From an uncultured cyanobacterium (GTDB taxonomy: Bacteria > Cyanobacteriota > Cyanobacteriia > Phormidesmidales > Phormidesmidaceae): a stretch of DNA of 12,191 nucleotides. A program made the translations under genes and the position numbers. The stretch lies in the NCBI GenBank assembly GCA_938029995.1, contig CALHGI010000657.1, positions 1 through 12,191 on the forward strand, given 5' to 3'. The notes below the pieces were generated by a model. It was not told the DNA's origin and made no database searches. It saw only the letters and a list, made by a program, of their open reading frames with translations. Positions 6,274-12,191 of this stretch are shown here, piece by piece; position 1 is the first letter of the stretch, and each line of letters begins with the position of its first letter.

Positions 6274-6315
6274 AAAACCGTAGCCTCCCTAGGGGGACTA
6301 CGGTTTTGTTTTATT
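6274..6315 (+). terminator. strong intrinsic terminator
   Basis: AAAACCGTAG (6274-6283) pairs perfectly with CTACGGTTTT (6298-6307). The stem can extend inward through CTCC/GGGG pairing, and GTTTTATT (6308-6315) follows. It is oriented to end plus-strand transcripts from arsR or from the structured segment before it, 70 bp upstream of the HAD start codon. Confidence 0.85.
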
Positions 6316-6385
6316 CAGTAGCCGTTAGATGGATTTACTGCCCGGCACTTTACACTAGAAGGCGATCCATATACCGTCATGCCCA

Positions 6386-7075
6386 GTGAGTGTTATCTCC
6401 CCCTTCCCCGAGGCCATTATCTTTGATATGGATGGCCTCATGCTCAACAGTGAGGTCATCTTCCATGAAGCTTGGCAAACCACACTGGTGGATCTAGGCT
6501 ATGAACCTTTAGACGAAGCTACAGCTTTACAGCTAGTGGGCTGCAGTAATGACCTAGCCGAAAACCTGTTACTCACCCGGTTGGGCGCTGATTTCCCTGT
6601 CGAACATTTTCGTAGCAGCTGGCTGGCCCGGTGGGAAAGCTTAGCGGCCCAAGGTATCCCCCTCAAACCAGGACTAGACCCTTTACTAGCCTGGCTAGAT
6701 CACATTGGCCTCCCAAAGGCAGTGGGTACCTCCAGTGGCGATTACGAAGCACAAATCAGCTTAAAAAGTACGGGACTTTGGCCAAGATTTCAGGCGATTG
6801 TAACCGTTGATCAAGTGGGCAATGGTAAGCCTGCCCCAGATATCTTTTTGGTCGCCGCCAAGGCGCTAACCGTTGCCCCAGAAAAATGCTTAGTCCTAGA
6901 GGATTCTAATGCTGGAGTCCAGGCCGCTGTTGCCGCTGGCATGTCAGTCCTCATGGTGCCCGATCTACAAACCCCCACGGCCTATGCCCAGCGCCATGCC
7001 CTCAAAATAGTCTCATCGCTACATGATGTTTTAGGCCATTTGCAGCAGACCTGGCAGTCCCACCAACTTACCTAA
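6386..7075 (+). CDS. HAD-IA family phosphatase/phosphomutase-like hydrolase
   Basis: A 229-residue cytoplasmic HAD-superfamily enzyme of the beta-phosphoglucomutase/phosphatase-like group (subfamily IA, C1 cap). All four motifs are present. Motif I is FDMDGLMLNSE (13-23), with nucleophile Asp14 and acid/base Asp16. Motif II is GTSSG (114-118). Motif III is Lys148 in GNGKPAPD. Motif IV is LEDS (171-174), with Glu172 and Asp173 for Mg2+. The helical cap lies at about 20-95. The substrate is a small phosphorylated metabolite that cannot be named from sequence. The start is GTG (6386-6388): an in-frame TAG at 6356 blocks any longer start, and the nearby ATG at 6379 is in another frame. The gene has the terminator at 6274-6315 upstream and runs convergently towards the glycosyltransferase gene, with 37 bp between and no obvious terminator in the gap. 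Confidence 0.88.
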   Translation: MSVISPFPEAIIFDMDGLMLNSEVIFHEAWQTTLVDLGYEPLDEATALQLVGCSNDLAENLLLTRLGADFPVEHFRSSWLARWESLAAQGIPLKPGLDPLLAWLDHIGLPKAVGTSSGDYEAQISLKSTGLWPRFQAIVTVDQVGNGKPAPDIFLVAAKALTVAPEKCLVLEDSNAGVQAAVAAGMSVLMVPDLQTPTAYAQRHALKIVSSLHDVLGHLQQTWQSHQLT

Positions 7076-7112
7076 CCAGACTTCTCTAATCCGCGGAGCG
7101 GTGTCCCTGAGG

Positions 7113-8312
7113 TTAGGATAGGGCCTGCGCTAAGGGCGAGGACCATCGCTGATAGAGCGGGGCCGAGAGAGCATACTGCCGAAGCCATTGCTGATCGGCA
7201 CTAGTACCCTGTAGCCAGTGCTCCAGTAGGGAGATCCAATGTACCGGCAGCTGGAGAGATTGCCAGCTGGACTGGCTAGCTGCGGATAGTTTGTTATAGG
7301 TTTCCGGATGGTTTAAAAGGTAATCAACACTTTGGGAAAGGGCACGGGCATTACCCGCTGGGAAAATCATGGCGTTGACACCGTGGCTAAGACTGCCGGC
7401 AAACATCGGATGATCGGAGGCCAAGATAGGCGTGTGGGCCTGTAGGCAATGGTTGAGGATTGTACTGGAATGTTCCGGTGATTCGTGACGACTGGGCATG
7501 ACAACCACATCAGCCTGGCGAATCAAATAAACCAGACTATGGTCAGGGACATGATCCATAAATTCCACATGGTCCAGTTGCAGCCGTTTTGCCTGGGTCT
7601 CAAATCGCTGCCTATCGCCCTGACCCACCAGTTTTAGATGAACATTCCACCCTTGGGCCTTGAGCTGAGCCGTCGCAATCAGCAAGTCACCAATCCCTCT
7701 GGTGGAGAACAGGGGACCCACATATATGAGCTGTAAGGGATCAGGCCTAGCATTCAGCTGTTTGGTCTCAAATGATTCAGCCCGGTTTGAGGGGGGCCAA
7801 TCCCAAGGAATTAGCTTTTCCCGGCGCACACCACTTTGGGCCAAGGATTGACATTTCTCGATGCCTAGACCCCCTACCCAGTCCACCCCTGCGTGGTTTA
7901 ACGCTTTAGACAGCTGATAGTTGTCCCATCGCTGCCTGAGGCCAGGTTCCTTCAGGGTGTCTCGAAACATGCCGATACAGTGTACCTGCTGACGAGTGGC
8001 CCACCGAAAAAGTGCAGGATCGGGGACATCAATTACCAAATGGGTTGGGCAAAAGTCTGCCAATAGCCTAAAAATAGGCTCATTAGTGGCTGGTAAACCA
8101 CTGCCGATAACTCGGACACCCGTATCTAGGATGTCGTCATAGGCCTCGTCCGAGGCGCAGCCCAGTACCCCCACTTCCTGTAACTGGAAGCCCCAAGTTG
8201 TCAGTCCTTCCAACATGGTTAGCTGATCGGCATTAAGAGTTCCATTCTCCATGCCATTACGGTAAGGCTCGTTGCCCTGAACGAGGAGTAAACGTAGATG
8301 CTGTAAGTCCAT
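7113..8312 (-). CDS. GT4-like (GT-B fold) glycosyltransferase
   Basis: A 399-residue protein with a two-Rossmann GT-B layout. The C-terminal half carries the recognisable part: YVGPLFSTRGIGDLL (197-211), HVPDHSLVYLIRQADVVVMPS (split around 254-274), the donor-site stretch from RHESPEH (275-281) to N287, and HGVNAMIFPAGN (310-321). It should transfer a sugar from a nucleotide-sugar donor, probably in polysaccharide or glycolipid synthesis. The second Glu of the usual E-x7-E motif is Asn287 here, so donor handling may differ. The N-terminal acceptor half (1-185) is not recognisable in detail. The ATG at 8310-8312 is preferred over the TTG two codons upstream. No other cell-surface gene is adjacent. 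It is divergent from the response-regulator gene and convergent with the HAD gene. Confidence 0.8.
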   Translation of the reverse strand: MDLQHLRLLLVQGNEPYRNGMENGTLNADQLTMLEGLTTWGFQLQEVGVLGCASDEAYDDILDTGVRVIGSGLPATNEPIFRLLADFCPTHLVIDVPDPALFRWATRQQVHCIGMFRDTLKEPGLRQRWDNYQLSKALNHAGVDWVGGLGIEKCQSLAQSGVRREKLIPWDWPPSNRAESFETKQLNARPDPLQLIYVGPLFSTRGIGDLLIATAQLKAQGWNVHLKLVGQGDRQRFETQAKRLQLDHVEFMDHVPDHSLVYLIRQADVVVMPSRHESPEHSSTILNHCLQAHTPILASDHPMFAGSLSHGVNAMIFPAGNARALSQSVDYLLNHPETYNKLSAASQSSWQSLQLPVHWISLLEHWLQGTSADQQWLRQYALSAPLYQRWSSPLAQALS

Positions 8313-8866
8313 AGACAATGGCTAAGTAGGTAATTTAAGCGGTTAATAATAATTGAGTAAGTTACGTTGAAAATAATTTAGAGATCCTGGCGAAGCCATG
8401 GAGTTGGGTCAGCCCATAAAACGGATTCACAACCCCTAGAGATTCAATCCTGCAAAGGAAACGAATGTCCCTTTTTAGGATTACCTTTCATAAATTCAAA
8501 AAGGCTCCAGTCCCTATAGTAAATCTTTACAGAAAAGAATCTTTTGTCCCTGGTGATGTTTTGACCTTTGCATAGTCTTCATAGACTCTTTAATATAGCC
8601 GGTTAGCTCTGTGAACATGACTATCCAATCTGTAGGGCTTGGGACCCATACTTGTCTAGTACAGGGGGAATAGAAGCCATCGGTATCATTTTTACCCCAT
8701 TGGCGGCAAACGGGCTCAGAAAAATTACCCATGGCATCAGGACTAGTGGCCATCGGGGTGAACGAACCGTCCTAAAACACTAACACCTAGGGCTGGGTAT
8801 CCTATCGATGGCGATATGCGTCGGTGCTGATCCTGTTCAGAGCTAGACAATTCCATTCCTATACTG
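8313..8866. other. divergent intergenic region, no recognised gene
   Basis: About 550 bp between the start codons of the glycosyltransferase and response-regulator genes. It holds a 7-bp inverted repeat CCTTTTT/AAAAAGG (8470-8476 with 8498-8504) and a small hairpin AGTCT/AGACT around 8574-8587. A TATACT (8860-8865) lies directly before the first possible start of the response regulator and could be its -10 element, with no good -35. A minus-strand open frame (8514-8753) has no recognisable domain or ribosome-binding site and is not called. Confidence 0.5.
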
Positions 8867-10630
8867 ATGCCTGTAACCCCTACTGCAATGACAACTATTT
8901 TGGTGATTGATAATGATGCAGATCTAGCCAAGGTGTTTGGTGATGCACTGGTTATGAACGACTTTGCCACCCTTAAGGCAACGACAGGACTCGAAGGGGT
9001 CCAACTAGCACAGCGACACCAACCCCAACTGGTTATATGCGATCTCAATTTACCCGACATCAGTGGTTATGGGGTGTTGGAACAGTTGCGATCTCACCCC
9101 ATAACCACCGCTATTCCCGTGATTATGGTGACGGAGCACAGTACCCCAGAGGTATTCCGCCACAGCATGGAACGAGGGGCCGACGACTATCTGGCTAAAC
9201 CGATTGATTTGCCAGTTTTTTTACGGGCCGTAGAGGCCCAACTTGCCAAGCGTGAGAACCTGGCCAAGTTTTTTGCCCAAACCTCCCATCCCCCTCACCC
9301 GTCTCCGTCATCCATTGGCTCCTACGAGCAACTGACTTCTCCAGCAAATCTCAACGATCTGGAACTTCAGTTGGAACAGCTTAAGCAATCGCCCTGGTCC
9401 AGTCTTTGGATTATCCAACTACGCAACTATGGTGACCTGTGTGCTGACTATGGCCATGTTTTGGGCCAACTAGCCCTCCAAGCCATTGGCCAACAACTGC
9501 GCCAATGGCGAGATCGAGAGCAAACCCGAGGGCTTGTTTCCTCTTTGTGTCTCACCCTGGCCTATGTGGGCAGGGATCGGTTTGTTGCGTTTGTCAGGGC
9601 TTCCGAACAGCTAGCCCCGGCTGACGGTGAAGCTGCCTGTGAAAAAGCCATGGCCAATTTACAAACAGAATTGCAACAACCGATGGTGATTAACAATCAC
9701 CAACTGATGCCCGATATTCACATTGAGGCCATGGAACCGGACCTGGCTCAGCTTCAAGTCTTAGACAGTCCCCTGACAGGGGATACCCCAGATGGTCCAT
9801 CCCTATCCTTGGCCGAACGGCTGCGACGGGCCATCCAGCGAGATGAGTTACAGCTATATTTTCAGCCCCAGGTTGATTTAAGCAGCGGTCAAATTATTGG
9901 TGCAGAAGCACTGGTGCGTTGGTGTATGCCCGGGGAACCCCAAGTATTGCCAATTCAGTTTATTCCGGTGGCGGAAGAGAACGGGCTGATGTTGCCATTG
10001 GGGGAGTGGATCGTGGAATCGGCCCTACGGCAGCTGGCCCATTGGCGAAAAAAACAACTCTCTGCCATTAGCATGGCGATTAATCTGTCGTCCTATCAGC
10101 TCCGCAGCCCCCACTTTATACATCAATTGATGGCCATGATAAAAGCCACTAGCATCAGCCCGGTGATGATCGATTTAGAATTGCCCGAACGGTTGCTTCT
10201 AGAGGATTTAAGCCAAGCTAAATTATTGTTGGCAGAGTTGCAAAATCAGGGATTTAGCATCGCCATTGATGACTTTAGCTCCAGTTCCCTCAGTCACTTG
10301 CAGTATTTGCCCGTGAACATTCTCAAGTTAGACAAGTGTTTTGTGCGCGATCTCCATCAAAACAGGAGTAATCAGGTCATTGTCAAAGCCATTATGGATA
10401 TAGCACGGGGCTTAAATATCTCCACCATTGCCAACGGGGTGGAAACCGCTAGGGAGTTATCAGTGCTGAAACAACTTAAGTGTCACAGTATGCAGGGATA
10501 TCTCTTTAGCCCAGCACTCACGGCCCAGGATTTTGAAACACTTTTATTGAAATCAGCTAAAAGTTCCCCTAACCAGGGCGCTGCCATGTCCCCTTCCACG
10601 CCTTTAGCTCTGGGCTTTGCCCCCCGTTAA
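8867..10630 (+). CDS. response regulator with REC, degenerate GGDEF and altered EAL domains
   Basis: A 587-residue c-di-GMP-type regulator, cytoplasmic. The receiver domain (about 9-127) has Asp15, phospho-acceptor Asp59, Thr89 and Lys111; the second acidic residue is Asn16. A GGDEF-like region (about 175-300) has GRDRF (235-239) in place of GGDEF, so it should not make c-di-GMP. The EAL domain (about 318-560) keeps Glu347 of EAL, Asn406, Glu438, Asp468-Asp469, Lys487, Glu526 and Gln543. The Glu of the usual AEGVE motif is Asn523, and loop 6 (usually DFGTGYSSL) is two residues shorter and reads DFSSSSL. Phosphodiesterase activity is therefore doubtful, and c-di-GMP sensing or protein binding is a fair alternative. 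The first ATG is used, but Met8 (8888) gives the usual receiver start and follows a TATACT. No partner histidine kinase is adjacent. The stop codon overlaps that of the convergent TpsB-like gene. Confidence 0.9.
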   Translation: MPVTPTAMTTILVIDNDADLAKVFGDALVMNDFATLKATTGLEGVQLAQRHQPQLVICDLNLPDISGYGVLEQLRSHPITTAIPVIMVTEHSTPEVFRHSMERGADDYLAKPIDLPVFLRAVEAQLAKRENLAKFFAQTSHPPHPSPSSIGSYEQLTSPANLNDLELQLEQLKQSPWSSLWIIQLRNYGDLCADYGHVLGQLALQAIGQQLRQWRDREQTRGLVSSLCLTLAYVGRDRFVAFVRASEQLAPADGEAACEKAMANLQTELQQPMVINNHQLMPDIHIEAMEPDLAQLQVLDSPLTGDTPDGPSLSLAERLRRAIQRDELQLYFQPQVDLSSGQIIGAEALVRWCMPGEPQVLPIQFIPVAEENGLMLPLGEWIVESALRQLAHWRKKQLSAISMAINLSSYQLRSPHFIHQLMAMIKATSISPVMIDLELPERLLLEDLSQAKLLLAELQNQGFSIAIDDFSSSSLSHLQYLPVNILKLDKCFVRDLHQNRSNQVIVKAIMDIARGLNISTIANGVETARELSVLKQLKCHSMQGYLFSPALTAQDFETLLLKSAKSSPNQGAAMSPSTPLALGFAPR

Positions 10631-12191
10631 AGTGCAAGGTCAAAATCTAGATAGATAAACACATCTTGGGGGGCGCTATCATCAATATCCACAAGGGGAA
10701 CACCGACATCTAAACGTAAATCTAAGCCCTCCACAGGGCGATAGGTAAAGCCTACGCCAGTGCCGAGAAGAAACCGATCGTCGTTGACGGTGGTGCCAGA
10801 TTTACTGTTCCAAACAGCTGCCATGTCTAGAAACGGGCTGAGTAACATAATCGGTGCCCCAGACTCATCCCGCTGCACCGTAATGCGATCTTCAACCGAC
10901 AGCCGCACCCCGTTATCCCCAAAACGGGCGTTTTGGCCGTAACCCCGCACCGATTGACGGCCGCCAGCGACAAACTGCTCCGACCCCAGTAGGGTGTCGG
11001 TGGCAAACTGGGCATCCCCCTGAAGAATTAGCAAATGGTCTGGGTTAAGAATTTGAGCCCGCTGTACCTGGCCAAGCCAGCTGACAAACTGGCTGTCTGG
11101 TAAGGGAGATGAGACATTGGTGGAGTCTAACCAGTCCACCCCCAGGTTGAATTGGGAACGCAATGCCCAGGCTCCTTGGACGTCTCGCCGTAGATAGTCT
11201 TGGCTAAATTGGAACACGCTGGCGCTATTGCTGGTGAAGTCCTGTCCCAATAGTCGGGTGTCTCCGTCTCGATGGCGGAAGCCCAGGGATAGGGCAAACT
11301 CTTCCCGTGGGGTGCGCACCAGGGGTTGACGATAGGTCAGTTCATAGACCTGGGCATCCCCTTCAATATTAAGATCGGCCAGGTTTCGAGGGGAGATAAT
11401 ATCAAACTCGCTGGGCAAAAATCGGGCTGAGATTGTGCCATTCATGGCGTTGATGGGGGCGCTATAGCTTAGTTCATAAAGATTTGACCCCCCAGTTGTT
11501 GCGCGATAGGCGGCGGCCCGAATTTGGTCTCCAATCCCAAAAGGATTGCGATAGGTAATGTTAGCCCCCGTACGAACTACCCCAACACTTACGGGGGAGT
11601 CGGTATCTAGGGTGAGGTGAGCTTCCACTGGATCGGCTTCTGCGATCCTGACCACCAGGATACTTTGCCCCAGACCCGTGCCGGCTCGCAGGCTGGCTTC
11701 AATATTGTCAATGAGTGGATCGGCCCGCAGTAACCGCAGCTGATCCTCTAGGTCAAACTGGTTGAGAGGTTTTTTAGAGCCAAGGGCAATTCGCGATCGC
11801 ACATAGTTAGCCAGTCGGTCCGTATCCTCTATGCGGATCTCCTCCAGACTGCCTTCTATAACTTGTAGCTGCACAACACCGTCCGTAATGGGTTGGTTTG
11901 GCAACACAGCCCGAGAGGTAATATATCCCTCATTTAAATAAAGCTGGGTAATGGAGTCTGCTGCTTGCCTGAGCTGATCAATCCCTAAGGATTGGCCCAC
12001 AAAGGGAGCCAGTATGGCATCAAAATCTGACGCATCAAATACGCTACTGCCGGACACATCAAACCTTTGCACCTCCACCGTGGGACCTGATTCTGGAGGC
12101 AGATCCGTAGATTCTGGCAGTGGTTCCGGTGTGGTGGGTAGTACCGGTTCCGGTGTGGGTTCCGGTTCCGGTAAGGGTTCTGGCAAGCTAT
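10627..12191 (-). CDS. TpsB/ShlB-FhaC-type outer-membrane secretion pore (5' end off window)
   Basis: An Omp85-superfamily outer-membrane beta-barrel with POTRA domains that would export a large partner (TpsA) protein across the outer membrane. Numbering from the Leu codon at 12184-12186, the order is: Pro/Glu-rich linker (1-34), POTRA-like domain 1 (about 36-112, containing GYITSRAVLPNQPITDGVV at 88-106), POTRA-like domain 2 (about 113-185), then a 16-strand-type barrel (about 186-519). The diagnostic loop-6 motif VRGY is at 413-416 in GGRQSVRGYGQNARFGDNG. The C-terminus IYLDFDLAL resembles a last barrel strand. The frame stays open to the window edge, so the signal peptide and true start lie beyond 12191. 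No TpsA-like gene is visible here. A chloroplast-Toc75-like or general assembly role is less likely given the ShlB-like layout. Confidence 0.87.
   Translation of the reverse strand, partial: SLPEPLPEPEPTPEPVLPTTPEPLPESTDLPPESGPTVEVQRFDVSGSSVFDASDFDAILAPFVGQSLGIDQLRQAADSITQLYLNEGYITSRAVLPNQPITDGVVQLQVIEGSLEEIRIEDTDRLANYVRSRIALGSKKPLNQFDLEDQLRLLRADPLIDNIEASLRAGTGLGQSILVVRIAEADPVEAHLTLDTDSPVSVGVVRTGANITYRNPFGIGDQIRAAAYRATTGGSNLYELSYSAPINAMNGTISARFLPSEFDIISPRNLADLNIEGDAQVYELTYRQPLVRTPREEFALSLGFRHRDGDTRLLGQDFTSNSASVFQFSQDYLRRDVQGAWALRSQFNLGVDWLDSTNVSSPLPDSQFVSWLGQVQRAQILNPDHLLILQGDAQFATDTLLGSEQFVAGGRQSVRGYGQNARFGDNGVRLSVEDRITVQRDESGAPIMLLSPFLDMAAVWNSKSGTTVNDDRFLLGTGVGFTYRPVEGLDLRLDVGVPLVDIDDSAPQDVFIYLDFDLAL
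11793..11800. repeat. HIP1 octamer GCGATCGC
   Basis: Perfect HIP1 palindrome inside the TpsB-like gene; third copy in the window. Confidence 0.85.
12121..12186 (-). repeat. Pro/Glu codon repeat in the TpsB-like gene
   Basis: Short degenerate repeats of the GGTTCCGGT type (plus strand) encode a PEP-like periodic linker that must continue past the window end. It probably spaces the POTRA domains from the signal peptide. Such DNA is prone to length change by slippage. Confidence 0.65.

Noticed and set aside
6334..6356. Possible promoter TTTACT/TACACT before the HAD gene
   Set aside because: The elements are only 11 bp apart, too short for a sigma-70-type promoter, and each matches only 4 of 6 consensus bases.
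6379..6426. 15-codon ATG-started frame overlapping the GTG start of the HAD gene
   Set aside because: It is too short to call and lacks a ribosome-binding site. It is probably coincidental, though a translational-coupling role cannot be excluded.
8514..8753. 79-codon minus-strand open frame in the divergent intergenic region
   Set aside because: No recognisable family, mixed composition and no ribosome-binding site. It also lies in the zone needed for the promoters of both flanking genes.
8743..9060. 105-codon minus-strand open frame overlapping the start of the response regulator
   Set aside because: It is antisense to the well-supported receiver domain, so it is a coding shadow.
1..12191. 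CRISPR array, tRNA or rRNA genes, complete insertion sequence
   Set aside because: I found no regularly spaced repeats, no tRNA-like cloverleaf with a proper T-loop, and no transposase-like translation. The GTTCGAAT at 5732-5739 is not in a tRNA context.

Overview
The window is chromosomal DNA from a cyanobacterium. The evidence is three copies of the HIP1 octamer GCGATCGC (1720-1727, 5306-5313, 11793-11800), a HlyB-type exporter with an N-terminal cyclic-nucleotide-binding-like domain paired with a small parvulin-like protein, an N-terminally anchored PstS-like protein, and a POTRA/TpsB outer-membrane protein with a Pro/Glu-rich linker. I cannot name the genus. There are no rRNA, tRNA, CRISPR, phage or intact insertion-sequence features.

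Layout. (1) 1-2833, minus strand: a probable two-gene type I secretion unit. A cytoplasmic parvulin-like protein (2111-2833) comes first, then a cNMP-like/C39-like/ABC exporter (1-2024) whose ATPase half lies off the window. Both proteins lack the catalytic residues of the families they resemble. (2) 2834-3559: non-coding DNA with several inverted repeats. (3) 3560-5419, plus strand: a membrane-anchored PstS-like phosphate-binding protein, then the 16S rRNA m3U1498 methyltransferase RsmE. (4) 5399-5813: two diverged direct copies of about 150 bp. They carry the rsmE 3' end, a spacer and an arsR start, which suggests an old, partly deleted tandem duplication. (5) 5809-6084: an ArsR-family repressor with an 8-bp-arm dyad upstream, followed by about 230 bp of dense inverted repeats ending in a strong intrinsic terminator (6274-6315). 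(6) 6386-7075: a HAD-IA phosphatase or phosphomutase, convergent with a GT4-like glycosyltransferase (7113-8312, minus). (7) 8313-8866: a divergent intergenic region with no recognised gene. (8) 8867-10630: a REC-GGDEF-EAL response regulator with a degenerate GGDEF and an EAL domain that has lost one catalytic Glu and part of loop 6. Its stop codon overlaps that of a convergent TpsB/Omp85-type secretion pore (10627-12191, minus, N-terminus off the window).

How the genes fit together. Two protein-export genes flank the window: a type I inner-membrane exporter on the left and a two-partner-secretion-type outer-membrane pore on the right. Between them lie mostly single-gene units: phosphate binding, rRNA modification, metal(loid)-type repression, a small-molecule phosphatase, a glycosyltransferase and a c-di-GMP-type response regulator. 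I see no single large new system. The points most worth a second look are the catalytically degenerate export pair, the degenerate REC-GGDEF-EAL protein, the rsmE/arsR duplication scar, and the structured RNA-like segment with attenuator-like geometry between arsR and the HAD gene.
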